From Vibrio sp. RE86 (GTDB lineage Bacteria; Pseudomonadota; Gammaproteobacteria; Enterobacterales; Vibrionaceae): a stretch of 64,000 nt of DNA. Below, one piece after another: positions 26,853 through 35,323 of this stretch. A program made the translations under genes and the position numbers. The notes under the pieces were generated by a model. That model saw only the letters and a list, made by a program, of their open reading frames with translations. It made no database searches and was not told the origin of the DNA. The stretch covers positions 1-64,000 of the forward strand of contig NZ_VTXI01000010.1 of the NCBI RefSeq assembly GCF_013114545.1. Reading direction: 5' to 3'. The first letter of the stretch is position 1; every line of letters begins with the position of its first letter.

Positions 26853-28099
26853 TTCCAACTTCTATTCGTATTGCGTTTCTGAACTTGCAACGTAACCGTC
26901 GCCGTAGTGCGCTGTCAGTGATTATCGTTGCCATTGCCATCTTTGCTTTAACGTCAGCGGGTGGGTTTGGGCTTTACACCTACGACTCTCTCAAAGAGTC
27001 GACGGCGCGTGACACGGGGCATCTTACACTAAGCCAACCAGGGTATTTTGAAAATGATGAGGAGATGCCGCTTGCTAACGGCTTGGCGCAAACTCAACAA
27101 ATCACCCAAGCGTTGATTGCACACCCGCAACTCCGTGGGGTTCAGCCAAGGATAGAGTTTACAGGGTTAGTTTCAAATGGCAGTAAGTCGACGATTTTTG
27201 TCGGTATTGGTGTCAATGAGCGAGAGTTCGATATGAAAGGGCCGTTTCTTGATGTGAGAGAAGGCAAAACGCTTTCCAGCCCTAACTCTTCTCGTTATGA
27301 CCCGAGTGAGCCAGAAGTGATGCTAGGTGTCGATTTGGCTAAGAACCTGAAAGTGAAACCTGGAGACTGGGTGACATTACTTGCTACCACCAGTGATGGT
27401 GCATTAAATGCTTATGACTACAAGGTGAGAGGTGTCTACTCGACTGGTGTGCCTGAGTTAGATAAACGCCAGCTCTATATTCATATTCAGTCGGCTCAAG
27501 AGCTGTTGAGTACCGATAAAGTCAGCACATTGTCTCTATTTTTGTTCGAAACTGAGCAAACTCAGTTGATCGCTCAATGGGTTGAAAATCAACTCAGCGG
27601 TATGACGTTATCGCAGCCAATTGAAGTGACACCTTGGCAAGAGCGTGCGTTTTTCTACACAAAAGTAAAAGATCTCTATGACCGTATTTTCGGCATCATG
27701 GGCGCTGTAATGGCATTAGTTGTTTTTGTCGCTCTGTTCAACACCATGACAATGTCGGTGACAGAACGCACGCGTGAGATTGGAACGCTCTCTGCTCTGG
27801 GTACTTACCCTAATGAAATCGTCGCTAGCTTTATCAGAGAGTCGGCACTGTTAGCGGTGATTGGCTCCATGATTGGTGGCTTACTCAGTCTATTCGTTAG
27901 TGCCTTGTTGATGGTTGTCGACGTACAGATGCCACCACCACCGGGGCGAACAGAAGGTTACCCCCTCAATATCTATTTTTCTTTTGAATTGCTATCTATC
28001 ACCGCGCTCGGCGTTGTGATGATATGCGTTGTTGCTGCATGGCTCTCTGCATCAAAAGGGGTCAAAAAGCCAATTACGGAGGCGCTGATTTATGTCTAA
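26840..28099 (+). CDS. ABC transporter permease, MacB/FtsX type
   Basis: A permease of 419 residues with four membrane helices in the MacB/LolE arrangement: one after the N terminus (SALSVIIVAIAIFALTSAGG), a large periplasmic domain (about 45-285), then three helices in the C-terminal FtsX domain (IMGAVMALVVFVALFNTMTM and following). The coupling segment ERTREIGTLSALGTYPNEI is typical. Such permeases do not pass substrates across the inner membrane; they move periplasmic or membrane-bound lipids, lipoproteins or peptides outward. It overlaps both neighbours (13 and 8 bases). Confidence 0.9.
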   Translation: MGKLIPTSIRIAFLNLQRNRRRSALSVIIVAIAIFALTSAGGFGLYTYDSLKESTARDTGHLTLSQPGYFENDEEMPLANGLAQTQQITQALIAHPQLRGVQPRIEFTGLVSNGSKSTIFVGIGVNEREFDMKGPFLDVREGKTLSSPNSSRYDPSEPEVMLGVDLAKNLKVKPGDWVTLLATTSDGALNAYDYKVRGVYSTGVPELDKRQLYIHIQSAQELLSTDKVSTLSLFLFETEQTQLIAQWVENQLSGMTLSQPIEVTPWQERAFFYTKVKDLYDRIFGIMGAVMALVVFVALFNTMTMSVTERTREIGTLSALGTYPNEIVASFIRESALLAVIGSMIGGLLSLFVSALLMVVDVQMPPPPGRTEGYPLNIYFSFELLSITALGVVMICVVAAWLSASKGVKKPITEALIYV

Positions 28100-28871
28100 T
28101 GTAAAAAACTTCAATCTAAGCCGTGTTCTTGTTGGCGCTTTGATGCTTATCGCAGTGTTGATGAGCTCAAACAGTGTCGCGAGTGATGTAGTTCAAATGG
28201 TCAAAAATGCAGACAACTATCGGTTAGAAGCGTCGTCAGCGAAAGTGGTATCACTGGTCAGTTTATATGAGAACGATCAGCTAGATAAAACTCGCGAGTA
28301 CGCCGTCTATACTCGCCCAAATCGAGAGTCGCTGGTGCTGTTTAAATCGCAAGTGGAAGCAGGGCAAAAAATGCTGATGCTAGGCGACAACTACTGGCTA
28401 GTCATGCCGAAAAGTCGTCGACCAATTCGTATTACCCCAATGCAAAAGCTCTTGGGTGAGGCCTCTGTGGGAGACATCTCAACGCTAACTTGGAGTGAGG
28501 ACTACGAGCCAAGCTTCGTCAGTGTCGAGTCCATTACCTTTGACGGCACTGAAAAGCAGGTAAATCGACTGGAGCTTGCTGCGACGACTAAAGGTGCGAG
28601 TTATCACCGCATTGATCTTTGGTTAGATCAACAGAGTGATTTTCCAATTAAAGCGGATCTCTATTTACGTTCTGGAAAACTGGCTAAGCAAGCGTGGTTT
28701 GAGCAAGGCGATCGTAAAGGACAGGCGCGAGTGGTCTCTATGACATTGCTTGATCAGATTCAGCCCGCTAAAAAGACGGTCATTGAGTACCAAGAGATTA
28801 CCCAACAAGAGCTTGATGACAAATATTACAACCCAGCTTATTTGACTCGTAATGCGCTGTCGGAGCTGTAA
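28092..28871 (+). CDS. LolA-like outer-membrane lipoprotein-sorting protein
   Basis: A periplasmic protein of 259 residues with a signal peptide ending near SVASD. The mature part has the half-barrel pattern of the LolA-like family found beside MacB-type permeases and RND exporters: VKNADNYRLEASSAKVVSL, then YTRPNRESLVLF, MLMLGDNYWLVMPKSRRPIRI, and IDLWLDQQSDFPIKADLYL. These proteins are thought to shuttle hydrophobic cargo to the outer membrane. It overlaps the permease gene by eight bases and the barrel gene by one (TAATG), so it is firmly part of the operon. Confidence 0.82.
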   Translation: MSNVKNFNLSRVLVGALMLIAVLMSSNSVASDVVQMVKNADNYRLEASSAKVVSLVSLYENDQLDKTREYAVYTRPNRESLVLFKSQVEAGQKMLMLGDNYWLVMPKSRRPIRITPMQKLLGEASVGDISTLTWSEDYEPSFVSVESITFDGTEKQVNRLELAATTKGASYHRIDLWLDQQSDFPIKADLYLRSGKLAKQAWFEQGDRKGQARVVSMTLLDQIQPAKKTVIEYQEITQQELDDKYYNPAYLTRNALSEL

Positions 28872-30130
28872 TGAATAAAGCGAAACTATTGCTAGTCACC
28901 GGTTTATTATCAGCGCCTGTTTTTGGGCTGCCTTTGAGCTTAGATTGGGACTTTCAGGTAAGTGGAAGTCAAACAGAGCATCGTCATTCAGTGTTGTTTC
29001 CTGACTCATATGTATCGTCATCTGAGAACATCGATGCTGTGTTAGATGTACAGGTCGAAGCGAATGGTTTCACAGGGCTGGTTGCATTCAAAGCCAACGA
29101 CCTCTATCACTCAGACGCTTCGGTTTCTTATGATAGCGAACTGATCGTACAAGAAGCATTTTGGCAGGGGGGGCTTTTTGATCTTCCTATCGATATGACT
29201 CTTGGCAAAGTGCGACTGGATTGGGGTGTAGGATATGGTTACCGACCTCTGGATCTGTTTAAGCCTTATCGACGCAATCCGGTTGGCATTCAAGTAGAAG
29301 AAGGCGCAGGTACATTACTCGCCTCATATTTTGATATGTCCGGAGAGTGGAGCCTAGTCTATACCGATTCTTCATGGACTCAGCAAGAGGGCAGCGATCT
29401 AGAACAAGCGGCGCAGCAACAAGGTGCTGGGGTTCGTCGTTATGCGTTGCTCGGAGATACGGAGTGGCAGGCGATTGCTTACTACGATGATGTTAGAAAA
29501 GGTCTAGTTGGCGGATCGATAGTGACCGTTTTTGACCAAGCTTGGTCACTGCATGGTTCGGCGGTCTACCAACGAGAGTACCTAACGTATCAGCAGCACA
29601 GAGCGAATGTACCAGTTTCATTAACGACTGAAGATAACGGTTTTCAGGCACTCGTTGGCCTCAATTGGGCAAATTCGACTGGCAACAATATTATTCTAGA
29701 GTATTGGTTCGATAATCGAGGCTGGAGTCATAGCGAGTGGCAATCTGCATTTTCGTCAGCGTCAGGTATGGCTAATGTGGGGCAAACGCAGTTGGCGAGC
29801 TCGTATGCGCAAGGGCTCAACCAAGTCAATCTTGTGCAACATAACGTGATGTTTCACTGGTCGTTAGATTCAAGTAGCTGGAGTCATTGGGAGTGGTCTC
29901 AATCCATTCTTTGGCTTGAAGACTTAACGCCAACGTTTGATGTTCTCTATTCACCACAAGACCAAGGGGTCATAGCGACTCAGTGGCTCGATTACCAACT
30001 GTTTGACTCTGGGACGATCTCTTTTTCAACGGAATTCGCTGCTCGTTTTATGACAGGGGACAAAGAGTCGGTGTATGCAAATTTATCGGATAAGCGTATG
30101 ATTTTTATAAATCTAAAAGGGAAGTTTTGA
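28871..30130 (+). CDS. predicted outer-membrane beta-barrel protein
   Basis: A protein of 419 residues with a signal peptide (MNKAKLLLVTGLLSAPVFG), many amphipathic strands with aromatic girdles (ILEYWFDNRGWSHSEW, WSWSQ-like segments), and a C-terminal phenylalanine in INLKGKF, the Bam-recognition hallmark. It resembles DUF1302-like barrels in length and in the FDLPIDMTLGKVRLDWGVGYGY segment, but I would not assign a family. It starts on the stop codon of the LolA-like gene, which suggests that the carrier delivers to this protein. Confidence 0.75.
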   Translation: MNKAKLLLVTGLLSAPVFGLPLSLDWDFQVSGSQTEHRHSVLFPDSYVSSSENIDAVLDVQVEANGFTGLVAFKANDLYHSDASVSYDSELIVQEAFWQGGLFDLPIDMTLGKVRLDWGVGYGYRPLDLFKPYRRNPVGIQVEEGAGTLLASYFDMSGEWSLVYTDSSWTQQEGSDLEQAAQQQGAGVRRYALLGDTEWQAIAYYDDVRKGLVGGSIVTVFDQAWSLHGSAVYQREYLTYQQHRANVPVSLTTEDNGFQALVGLNWANSTGNNIILEYWFDNRGWSHSEWQSAFSSASGMANVGQTQLASSYAQGLNQVNLVQHNVMFHWSLDSSSWSHWEWSQSILWLEDLTPTFDVLYSPQDQGVIATQWLDYQLFDSGTISFSTEFAARFMTGDKESVYANLSDKRMIFINLKGKF

Positions 30131-31167
30131 TGACCGAAAGAAACCACTTTAGTTCTGATCTCGTTAAAAGTCTGATTTACACCTCGCTTTTCTGCGCTGT
30201 AATAGCGTTAGTGACTCAAACGATTTGGCAAAGCCGATATATAGAGCATTTGGCGATCAGCTTAGGTTACGGATACAGCTCGGTATTTGGTTCAGTGTTG
30301 ATCAGTCGGTGGAAACCAGAACTGCCGACCAGAACGGTTAATCTCTTCTCGCTAGTCATTGCTATGGTACTTGGAACGGCCAACGCCTATTTTTGGCTTC
30401 AACAGTATGAAAGGTTCAGTGATTTAAGTCAGTTAAAGCCAGTTGCGGTACTCGGCTTTATTTTTACAGTGACCTGTTTCTTCTACTTCTACACACACGA
30501 ACAAAAGCTTCTGGCGCAAAAAGAGTTAGAGAAAGCGAAGCGTATTCAATCAGAGCAAGAAAAAGCGTTAGTGATGAGTCAGCTTCGTCAGTTGCAAAGT
30601 CAGATTGAACCTCACTTTCTGTTTAATACATTGGCGAATGTAAACGCCCTTATCAGCCATGATCCCAATGCTGCGCAGCACATGTTGAGTAAGCTAACGG
30701 AATTGTTACGAGGTACCTTAGTTAACAGTAGGCAAGAGAGCTCTTCGCTGGAAGCCGAACTGAACTTAGTGGATGCCTATCTGGCTATTCAACAAATTCG
30801 TCTTGGTGATAGGTTGAGCTATCACATCGATAATCAACTCGAAACCGCCTTTCCACTCGCGCCACTTCTACTTCAGCCATTAGTCGAGAATGCGATTCAG
30901 CATGGTATCGAACCTAAAGTGGACGGGGGCGAAATATTGATTAAAGTCTCACAAAAAGAACAATTTATTTTGATTGAAGTGAATGACTCTGGGGTAGGCT
31001 TGTCAGGTTCAAGTACCATTCAAGGACATGGGATTGGGCTCAAAAACGTTCAAGAACGACTTAGCACCCTTTACGGTCATGAAGCGACATTAGCGATCAA
31101 GCAATCGAGTTTGGGGGGCGTTCAAGTCGCCATTGAAATCCCGACCAATATGTTGACCATAGGATAA
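30130..31167 (+). CDS. LytS/YehU-type sensor histidine kinase
   Basis: A membrane kinase of 345 residues. Four hydrophobic helices fill the first 115 residues, with short loops and no large sensor domain. A coiled linker (about 120-155) leads to the His_kinase domain with QIEPHFLFNTLANVNALI, the phospho-acceptor histidine region of this family, and an ATPase domain with PLVENAIQHGIEP and GHGIGLKNVQERL. The start ATG overlaps the barrel stop codon (TGATG). Such short-loop kinases are often controlled by the transporter beside them. Confidence 0.9.
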   Translation: MTERNHFSSDLVKSLIYTSLFCAVIALVTQTIWQSRYIEHLAISLGYGYSSVFGSVLISRWKPELPTRTVNLFSLVIAMVLGTANAYFWLQQYERFSDLSQLKPVAVLGFIFTVTCFFYFYTHEQKLLAQKELEKAKRIQSEQEKALVMSQLRQLQSQIEPHFLFNTLANVNALISHDPNAAQHMLSKLTELLRGTLVNSRQESSSLEAELNLVDAYLAIQQIRLGDRLSYHIDNQLETAFPLAPLLLQPLVENAIQHGIEPKVDGGEILIKVSQKEQFILIEVNDSGVGLSGSSTIQGHGIGLKNVQERLSTLYGHEATLAIKQSSLGGVQVAIEIPTNMLTIG

Positions 31168-31173
31168 ATAGAC

Positions 31174-31965
31174 ATGAGAGCACAACAGGTTAGCGCTGTC
31201 ATTGCCGATGATGAACCACTATTACGTCATCACCTTAACAAATTATTAGCAGATGCGTGGCCAGAGTTAGAGATCGTCGGAATGGCCAAAAACGGCCAAG
31301 AGGCGCTTGATTTGATTGAACAGCATGACCCTTGCGTTGTTTTCCTTGATATCAAAATGCCCTTGCTTGATGGTATGTCGGCAGCACGAACATTAGCCAA
31401 GAACGGGAGTCGTGCACATGTGGTGTTTATTACCGCTTATGATGAATTCGCAATACAAGCCTTTGACGCTAACGCTGCTGACTATCTGCTAAAGCCTGTA
31501 ACTGACAAACGCTTGGATCAGTGTATAGCGAAATTACAAAGTCGAATCGAACAAGGCGAGCAGACGTCGGTACCAGATGTTTCACAATTGATTGAACAGA
31601 TCCAACAACTTAACAGTAACGCGAAGCCAAACTATCTAACTTGGGTTCGTGCTAGCCAAGGGGAAGATATCCACCTTATTTCCGTTTCGGATATTCTCTA
31701 TTTTAAAGCTGAAGATAAGTATGTTTCAGTGTTTGTAAAAGGCGTGAAGGGAGCGACTGAATATTTGCTCAGAACGTCGTTAAAGGATCTGATTCAGCAG
31801 CTCGACCCAGATCAGTTTTGGCAAATCCATCGTTCGACGATCGTGAATGTCTCGGCGATAGAGAAAGTGAAAAAAGTCATCACAGGTAAAATGGTTGTTG
31901 TTGTTGGCAATGAAAAACTGCCTGTGAGCCGTGCGATGCAGAGCCAATTCACCAACTTATGGTGA
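31174..31965 (+). CDS. LytTR-family response regulator
   Basis: A 263-residue regulator. The receiver domain (about 8-125) has the acidic pair in IADDEPLLRHHL, the phosphorylated aspartate in VFLDIKMPLLDGM, TAYDEFA and the lysine in LLKPVTDKR. The LytTR DNA-binding domain fills the last 105 residues (ILYFKAEDKYVSVF, LKDLIQQLDPDQFWQIHRSTIVN). It follows the kinase by six bases as the last gene of the operon and probably controls its own operon through the repeats upstream. Confidence 0.93.
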   Translation: MRAQQVSAVIADDEPLLRHHLNKLLADAWPELEIVGMAKNGQEALDLIEQHDPCVVFLDIKMPLLDGMSAARTLAKNGSRAHVVFITAYDEFAIQAFDANAADYLLKPVTDKRLDQCIAKLQSRIEQGEQTSVPDVSQLIEQIQQLNSNAKPNYLTWVRASQGEDIHLISVSDILYFKAEDKYVSVFVKGVKGATEYLLRTSLKDLIQQLDPDQFWQIHRSTIVNVSAIEKVKKVITGKMVVVVGNEKLPVSRAMQSQFTNLW

Positions 31966-32063
31966 TCGTGCTTCACCTTTGACAATAGGAAGTGGCAGCG
32001 TTTAGTTGATGCTCATATTCTAGGTCAACAAATCCTAGATAAAGTCTAATTAGGGAGGATTCA

Positions 32064-32696
32064 ATGATGGACTTGAGCAGTAACCACAATCGACTTTACT
32101 ACGTCTATGATCCCATGTGTGCATGGTGTTGGGGATACAACCCGACATGGCAAGAGATCGTTCAAGGACTTGAGGGCAAACTGGCGATTCAATATGTTGT
32201 TGGAGGTTTGGCGCCTGATTCAGATACGCCTATGCCATTAGAAATGCGAGAGCAGATTGCCTCTTACTGGCGTAAAATTGAAAACTTCCTCGGTACAGAA
32301 TTTAATCATGACTTCTGGACGAGAAACACCCCTCGTCGTTCAACTTACCCATCCTGCCGCGCCGCGCTAGCAGCAAGAAAGCAGGGCGCAGAACGTGAAA
32401 TGATCTCAGCGATTCAATCCGCCTATTACTTAGAAGCAAAGAACCCGAGTGACAGTGAGGTACTGTTAGATCTTGCGAGCACAATCGGACTAGATGTTGA
32501 CCAGTTCAAACAAGACTTTGAGTCGGAACAATTGAATCAAGAGTTCCATGAAGAGCTCAACTTTGCGCGCAGCATCGGAGGAAACAGCTTTCCGTCTCTG
32601 TTTGTCCAAACTGAAAAAGGGATTGTTGAGCTACCGATAGATTATCAATCTTCGGCAACCACGCTGGCCCAGATAGAGAGCGTTATCTCGCGCTAG
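32064..32696 (+). CDS. DsbA-family thioredoxin-fold protein
   Basis: A protein of 210 residues with a CAWC active-site motif close to the N terminus (YYVYDPMCAWCWGYNP) and a helical insert, as in the cytoplasmic DsbA-like/FrnE-type group. There is no signal peptide, so it likely acts in the cytoplasm as an oxidoreductase or isomerase-like enzyme. The cis-proline side (GGNSFPSLFVQ) is present. GGGAGGA lies five bases before the ATG at 32064. It is downstream of the two-component genes by about 100 bases and probably separately transcribed. Confidence 0.85.
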   Translation: MMDLSSNHNRLYYVYDPMCAWCWGYNPTWQEIVQGLEGKLAIQYVVGGLAPDSDTPMPLEMREQIASYWRKIENFLGTEFNHDFWTRNTPRRSTYPSCRAALAARKQGAEREMISAIQSAYYLEAKNPSDSEVLLDLASTIGLDVDQFKQDFESEQLNQEFHEELNFARSIGGNSFPSLFVQTEKGIVELPIDYQSSATTLAQIESVISR

Positions 32697-32990
32697 AAAG
32701 AATTACATCAAGCCAATCAGATCTTTAGTCAGGTATTACTCTGGAGGAATTATTTATTCCTGCAGTCATCTGTGAAAAATAGGAATTGGTTCATCAAATT
32801 GTGGGTAAAGCTTCACAGAACTGACATAAATGGGGAGCTTTACTCGCACTCGTTTTACTAGCTAAGCCTAATAAAAACGGGAGGTTTAAAGCAACCTTCT
32901 CTCCTTTCTAACTCCAAAGTTCATTTTGACAGTCAGTGAGAGTTTTCTACGCTTAAATTGGCTACAACGTCAGATGAAAAGGAGAACACA
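32697..32990. other. intergenic region with a weak inverted repeat
   Basis: No gene is visible. GTAAAGCT near 32803 pairs with AGCTTTAC about 35 bases later, which may be a weak terminator for the DsbA-like gene or a regulatory structure. The promoter of the next gene lies at the right end. Confidence 0.35.
32926..32953 (+). promoter_or_regulatory. promoter of the 64-residue gene, sigmaS-like -10
   Basis: TTGACA (32926-32931) is followed after 16 bases by TACGCT (32948-32953). The extended -10, TCTACGCTTAA, resembles the stationary-phase sigmaS pattern. It is 38 bases before the ATG at 32991. Confidence 0.55.
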
Positions 32991-33185
32991 ATGGCGAAGT
33001 TTCAACAGGACATTCCTAATCGAGTAACCGTGTATCATGACGATATTGATCAAGAGAAGGCGCTGAAAAATGCCATGCTCCCAGAGAAGCCTCGATACTT
33101 TAATGGTTCACCGACGTATGAAGCGTCAAGCATTGATGACTTCAAAACCAAGTTGAGCCAGATTGGAATGTCGTTGGACGTTTAA
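32991..33185 (+). CDS. small hypothetical protein
   Basis: A protein of 64 residues that I do not recognise. It is hydrophilic and charged (MAKFQQDIPNRVTVYHDDID), without cysteines, signal peptide or membrane helix. AGGAG six bases before the ATG at 32991 rules out the longer frame from 32958. Its own promoter and a good terminator support a real monocistronic gene. The sigmaS-like -10 suggests a stationary-phase or stress role, which is inference. Confidence 0.7.
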   Translation: MAKFQQDIPNRVTVYHDDIDQEKALKNAMLPEKPRYFNGSPTYEASSIDDFKTKLSQIGMSLDV

Positions 33186-33210
33186 AACCAACCGACCTGT
33201 TAAAAAAGTA

Positions 33211-33235
33211 AGGCAGCGAATAAACGCTGCCTTTT
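33211..33235. terminator. bidirectional terminator
   Basis: AGGCAGCG (33211-33218) and CGCTGCCT (33225-33232), followed by TTTT on the plus strand and T-rich sequence on the minus strand. It separates the small gene from the convergent dgcA. Confidence 0.85.
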
Positions 33236-33240
33236 GTGTT

Positions 33241-34209
33241 TTAAGTGAGATGAAGTTGGCCCGAATGGTAAGTTAATCCGTTTGGTACATCTGAACCAAG
33301 TAACACCGGCCCATCTAAATCGACGATTTCAGCATGAGTTGCGATTGGAAGCGCCGCTTTCATCGCGAGTGATGTTCCTAGCATACAGCCAACCATGATA
33401 GAAAAGCCCATTTCTCTAGCTTGCTGCTCTAGTAGTAGCGCCTCAGTTAATCCCCCAGATTTGTCTAATTTGATGTTGACCATCTCATAGCTGCCACTCA
33501 ATTGAGATAGCTGTGCACGAGTGTGAACACTTTCGTCTGCACAAAGCGGGATGGGGTGAGCGATCTGTTTGAGTATATCATCTTTACCTGCAGGCAGAGG
33601 TTGCTCAATCATTGCGATATCAAAGGGCGCCAGTTCGTTGAATAGCGTATTCAAATCAAGTTCAGACCAAGCCTCATTGGCGTCGAGGATAATCTTACAG
33701 TTGGGTACGGCGCGTCGGACGGCGGCAACTCTCGCAACAACGTTTTCGGCATCCAACTTCACTTTGAGTAAGCTTGCTCCTTTCTCCGCGTACTGACGTG
33801 CTTGCTCGGCCATTGTACTTTCGTCACCCACAGATACCGTCATAGCAGTTTCGATGCTTGGCTTAACGTCAAAGTAAGGTGTAGGAAAATCCATAGAATC
33901 CGCTTTAGCGATGATATCCCAAAGCGCGCAATCTAGCGCATTTCGTGCTGCGCCAGCGGGTTTGGTTTGCAGCATTTGTTTGGCAGCTTGAGGGCTATGG
34001 GGTTGGAGTTCCTTTAGCCATTGATTGAGCTGCTCAGTCACGCTATCGACGCTTTCACCGTACCTTGGATAAGGCGTGCATTCTCCTTGCCCCTGTCTAC
34101 CGAGATAATCAATCGTGACTCTCACCGTATGGCAATGGGTGCGAGCGCCACGTGAAATGACAAATGGCGTCGCTAATTCGATGGAGTGGGAAGAGACTGT
34201 GATCTTCAT
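33241..34209 (-). CDS. dgcA: enolase-superfamily epimerase, N-acetyl-D-glutamate racemase DgcA-like
   Basis: A 322-residue member of the muconate-lactonizing/dipeptide-epimerase branch. Catalytic features are the lysine pair LLKVKLD, metal ligands in IILDANEAW, MIEQPLPA and LCADESVH, and the second lysine in NIKLDKSGG. Taken alone it could be an L-Ala-D/L-Glu epimerase (YcjG-like), but it lies 12 bases downstream of a DUF1611/DgcN gene. That pairing defines the D-glutamate catabolic set of marine proteobacteria, where DgcA converts N-acetyl-D-glutamate to the L form. The assignment leans on context. Confidence 0.8.
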   Translation of the reverse strand: MKITVSSHSIELATPFVISRGARTHCHTVRVTIDYLGRQGQGECTPYPRYGESVDSVTEQLNQWLKELQPHSPQAAKQMLQTKPAGAARNALDCALWDIIAKADSMDFPTPYFDVKPSIETAMTVSVGDESTMAEQARQYAEKGASLLKVKLDAENVVARVAAVRRAVPNCKIILDANEAWSELDLNTLFNELAPFDIAMIEQPLPAGKDDILKQIAHPIPLCADESVHTRAQLSQLSGSYEMVNIKLDKSGGLTEALLLEQQAREMGFSIMVGCMLGTSLAMKAALPIATHAEIVDLDGPVLLGSDVPNGLTYHSGQLHLT

Positions 34210-34221
34210 TCGTCAGCCTCG

Positions 34222-35229
34222 CTAAAAATGGTTGACTAACTGCTTGGCGATAGAATCAATGCCAAAGCGTACAGGGTCAGTAACAGGCACGTTAAATTGC
34301 TCTTGCCAATCAGCGCAGAGTGTTTTTGCCTCCTCTTCGTTAAGCGAGGATGTATTTAAGCTAATGCCTGCAAGTTTAGCATTTGCGTTGGTAAGACGTG
34401 CAGCGGCTAAGTTGGCCTCTATCGTCGCTTCAATACTCGGAAGCTGACAATGGGGTAGGTGACGAATATGTGGTCGGTCGACTTCATGGCAAAGTACCAA
34501 AGCGTCCGCTTGAGCACCATGCAGTAATCCAAGACTCACGCCTGCAAATGATGGGTTAAACAGAGAGCCTTGTCCTTCGATAATATCCCAATCATGATCC
34601 GTGAAATCTGGGCTAATGGCTTCCACAGCCCCAGAGATAAAATCGGCGACGACAGCATCAATAGAAATTCCGCTACCATCAATCAGAATGCCTGTTTGTC
34701 CTGTTGCCTTAAACTGAGCATCAACTCCGACTTGTTTGAGCGACTTTTCTAAGGCTAGGGCCGTGAACATTTTACCTACTGAGCAGTCAGTGCCTACCGT
34801 CAATACTCGCTTGCCTTGACGCTGCTTTCCGTTACCGACATCAAGTGCTGCATCATAGTGGCGAACATCATGCAGTTTTGTTGTACCTTGTGATTCCAAC
34901 ATGGCGAGTTCTGTAATATCGCTTAGTCGAGAGTGCATACCTGACGCGATTTCAAAGCCCATCTCCGCTGCGGTGGTTAAGGTTTGCTGCCAATTACTCG
35001 GAATGACACCTCCGGCATTCGCTGTGCCAATCACTAAGGTCTTTGCGCCTTGCTGCTTTGCTTGTTCCAACGTAAGGTCAGACAAGCCGAGAGAAACCGT
35101 CTCTGGTGTGAGCCTAAGTTGACCGACACAAGAGTCTGGTCGCCATAGCGCAATTCCGCGCGCTGTTTTTGCTGCAATTGGGTCGGTAACATCGCCTAGA
35201 AAGAGCAAGTAAGGTTGAGCAATAGACAT
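34222..35229 (-). CDS. dgcN: DUF1611 protein, D-glutamate N-acetyltransferase DgcN-like
   Basis: A 335-residue cytoplasmic protein of the DUF1611 family, with a P-loop-like VGTDCSVGKMFTALAL in the C-terminal domain and an N-terminal Rossmann-like part (LLFLGDVTDPIAAKTARGI). DgcN enzymes acetylate D-glutamate as the first step of its breakdown. The downstream racemase and upstream LysR gene complete the set. The product is likely used as carbon or nitrogen from peptidoglycan-derived D-amino acids in the sea. Confidence 0.82.
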   Translation of the reverse strand: MSIAQPYLLFLGDVTDPIAAKTARGIALWRPDSCVGQLRLTPETVSLGLSDLTLEQAKQQGAKTLVIGTANAGGVIPSNWQQTLTTAAEMGFEIASGMHSRLSDITELAMLESQGTTKLHDVRHYDAALDVGNGKQRQGKRVLTVGTDCSVGKMFTALALEKSLKQVGVDAQFKATGQTGILIDGSGISIDAVVADFISGAVEAISPDFTDHDWDIIEGQGSLFNPSFAGVSLGLLHGAQADALVLCHEVDRPHIRHLPHCQLPSIEATIEANLAAARLTNANAKLAGISLNTSSLNEEEAKTLCADWQEQFNVPVTDPVRFGIDSIAKQLVNHF

Positions 35230-35323
35230 AAAAATTCCTTATCGTGACATAGCGTTCAGAACACTCTATGGGTATCGCGATAAGGAGACGAATGCTTATT
35301 TGATGACCAAGTATAACGTCAGG

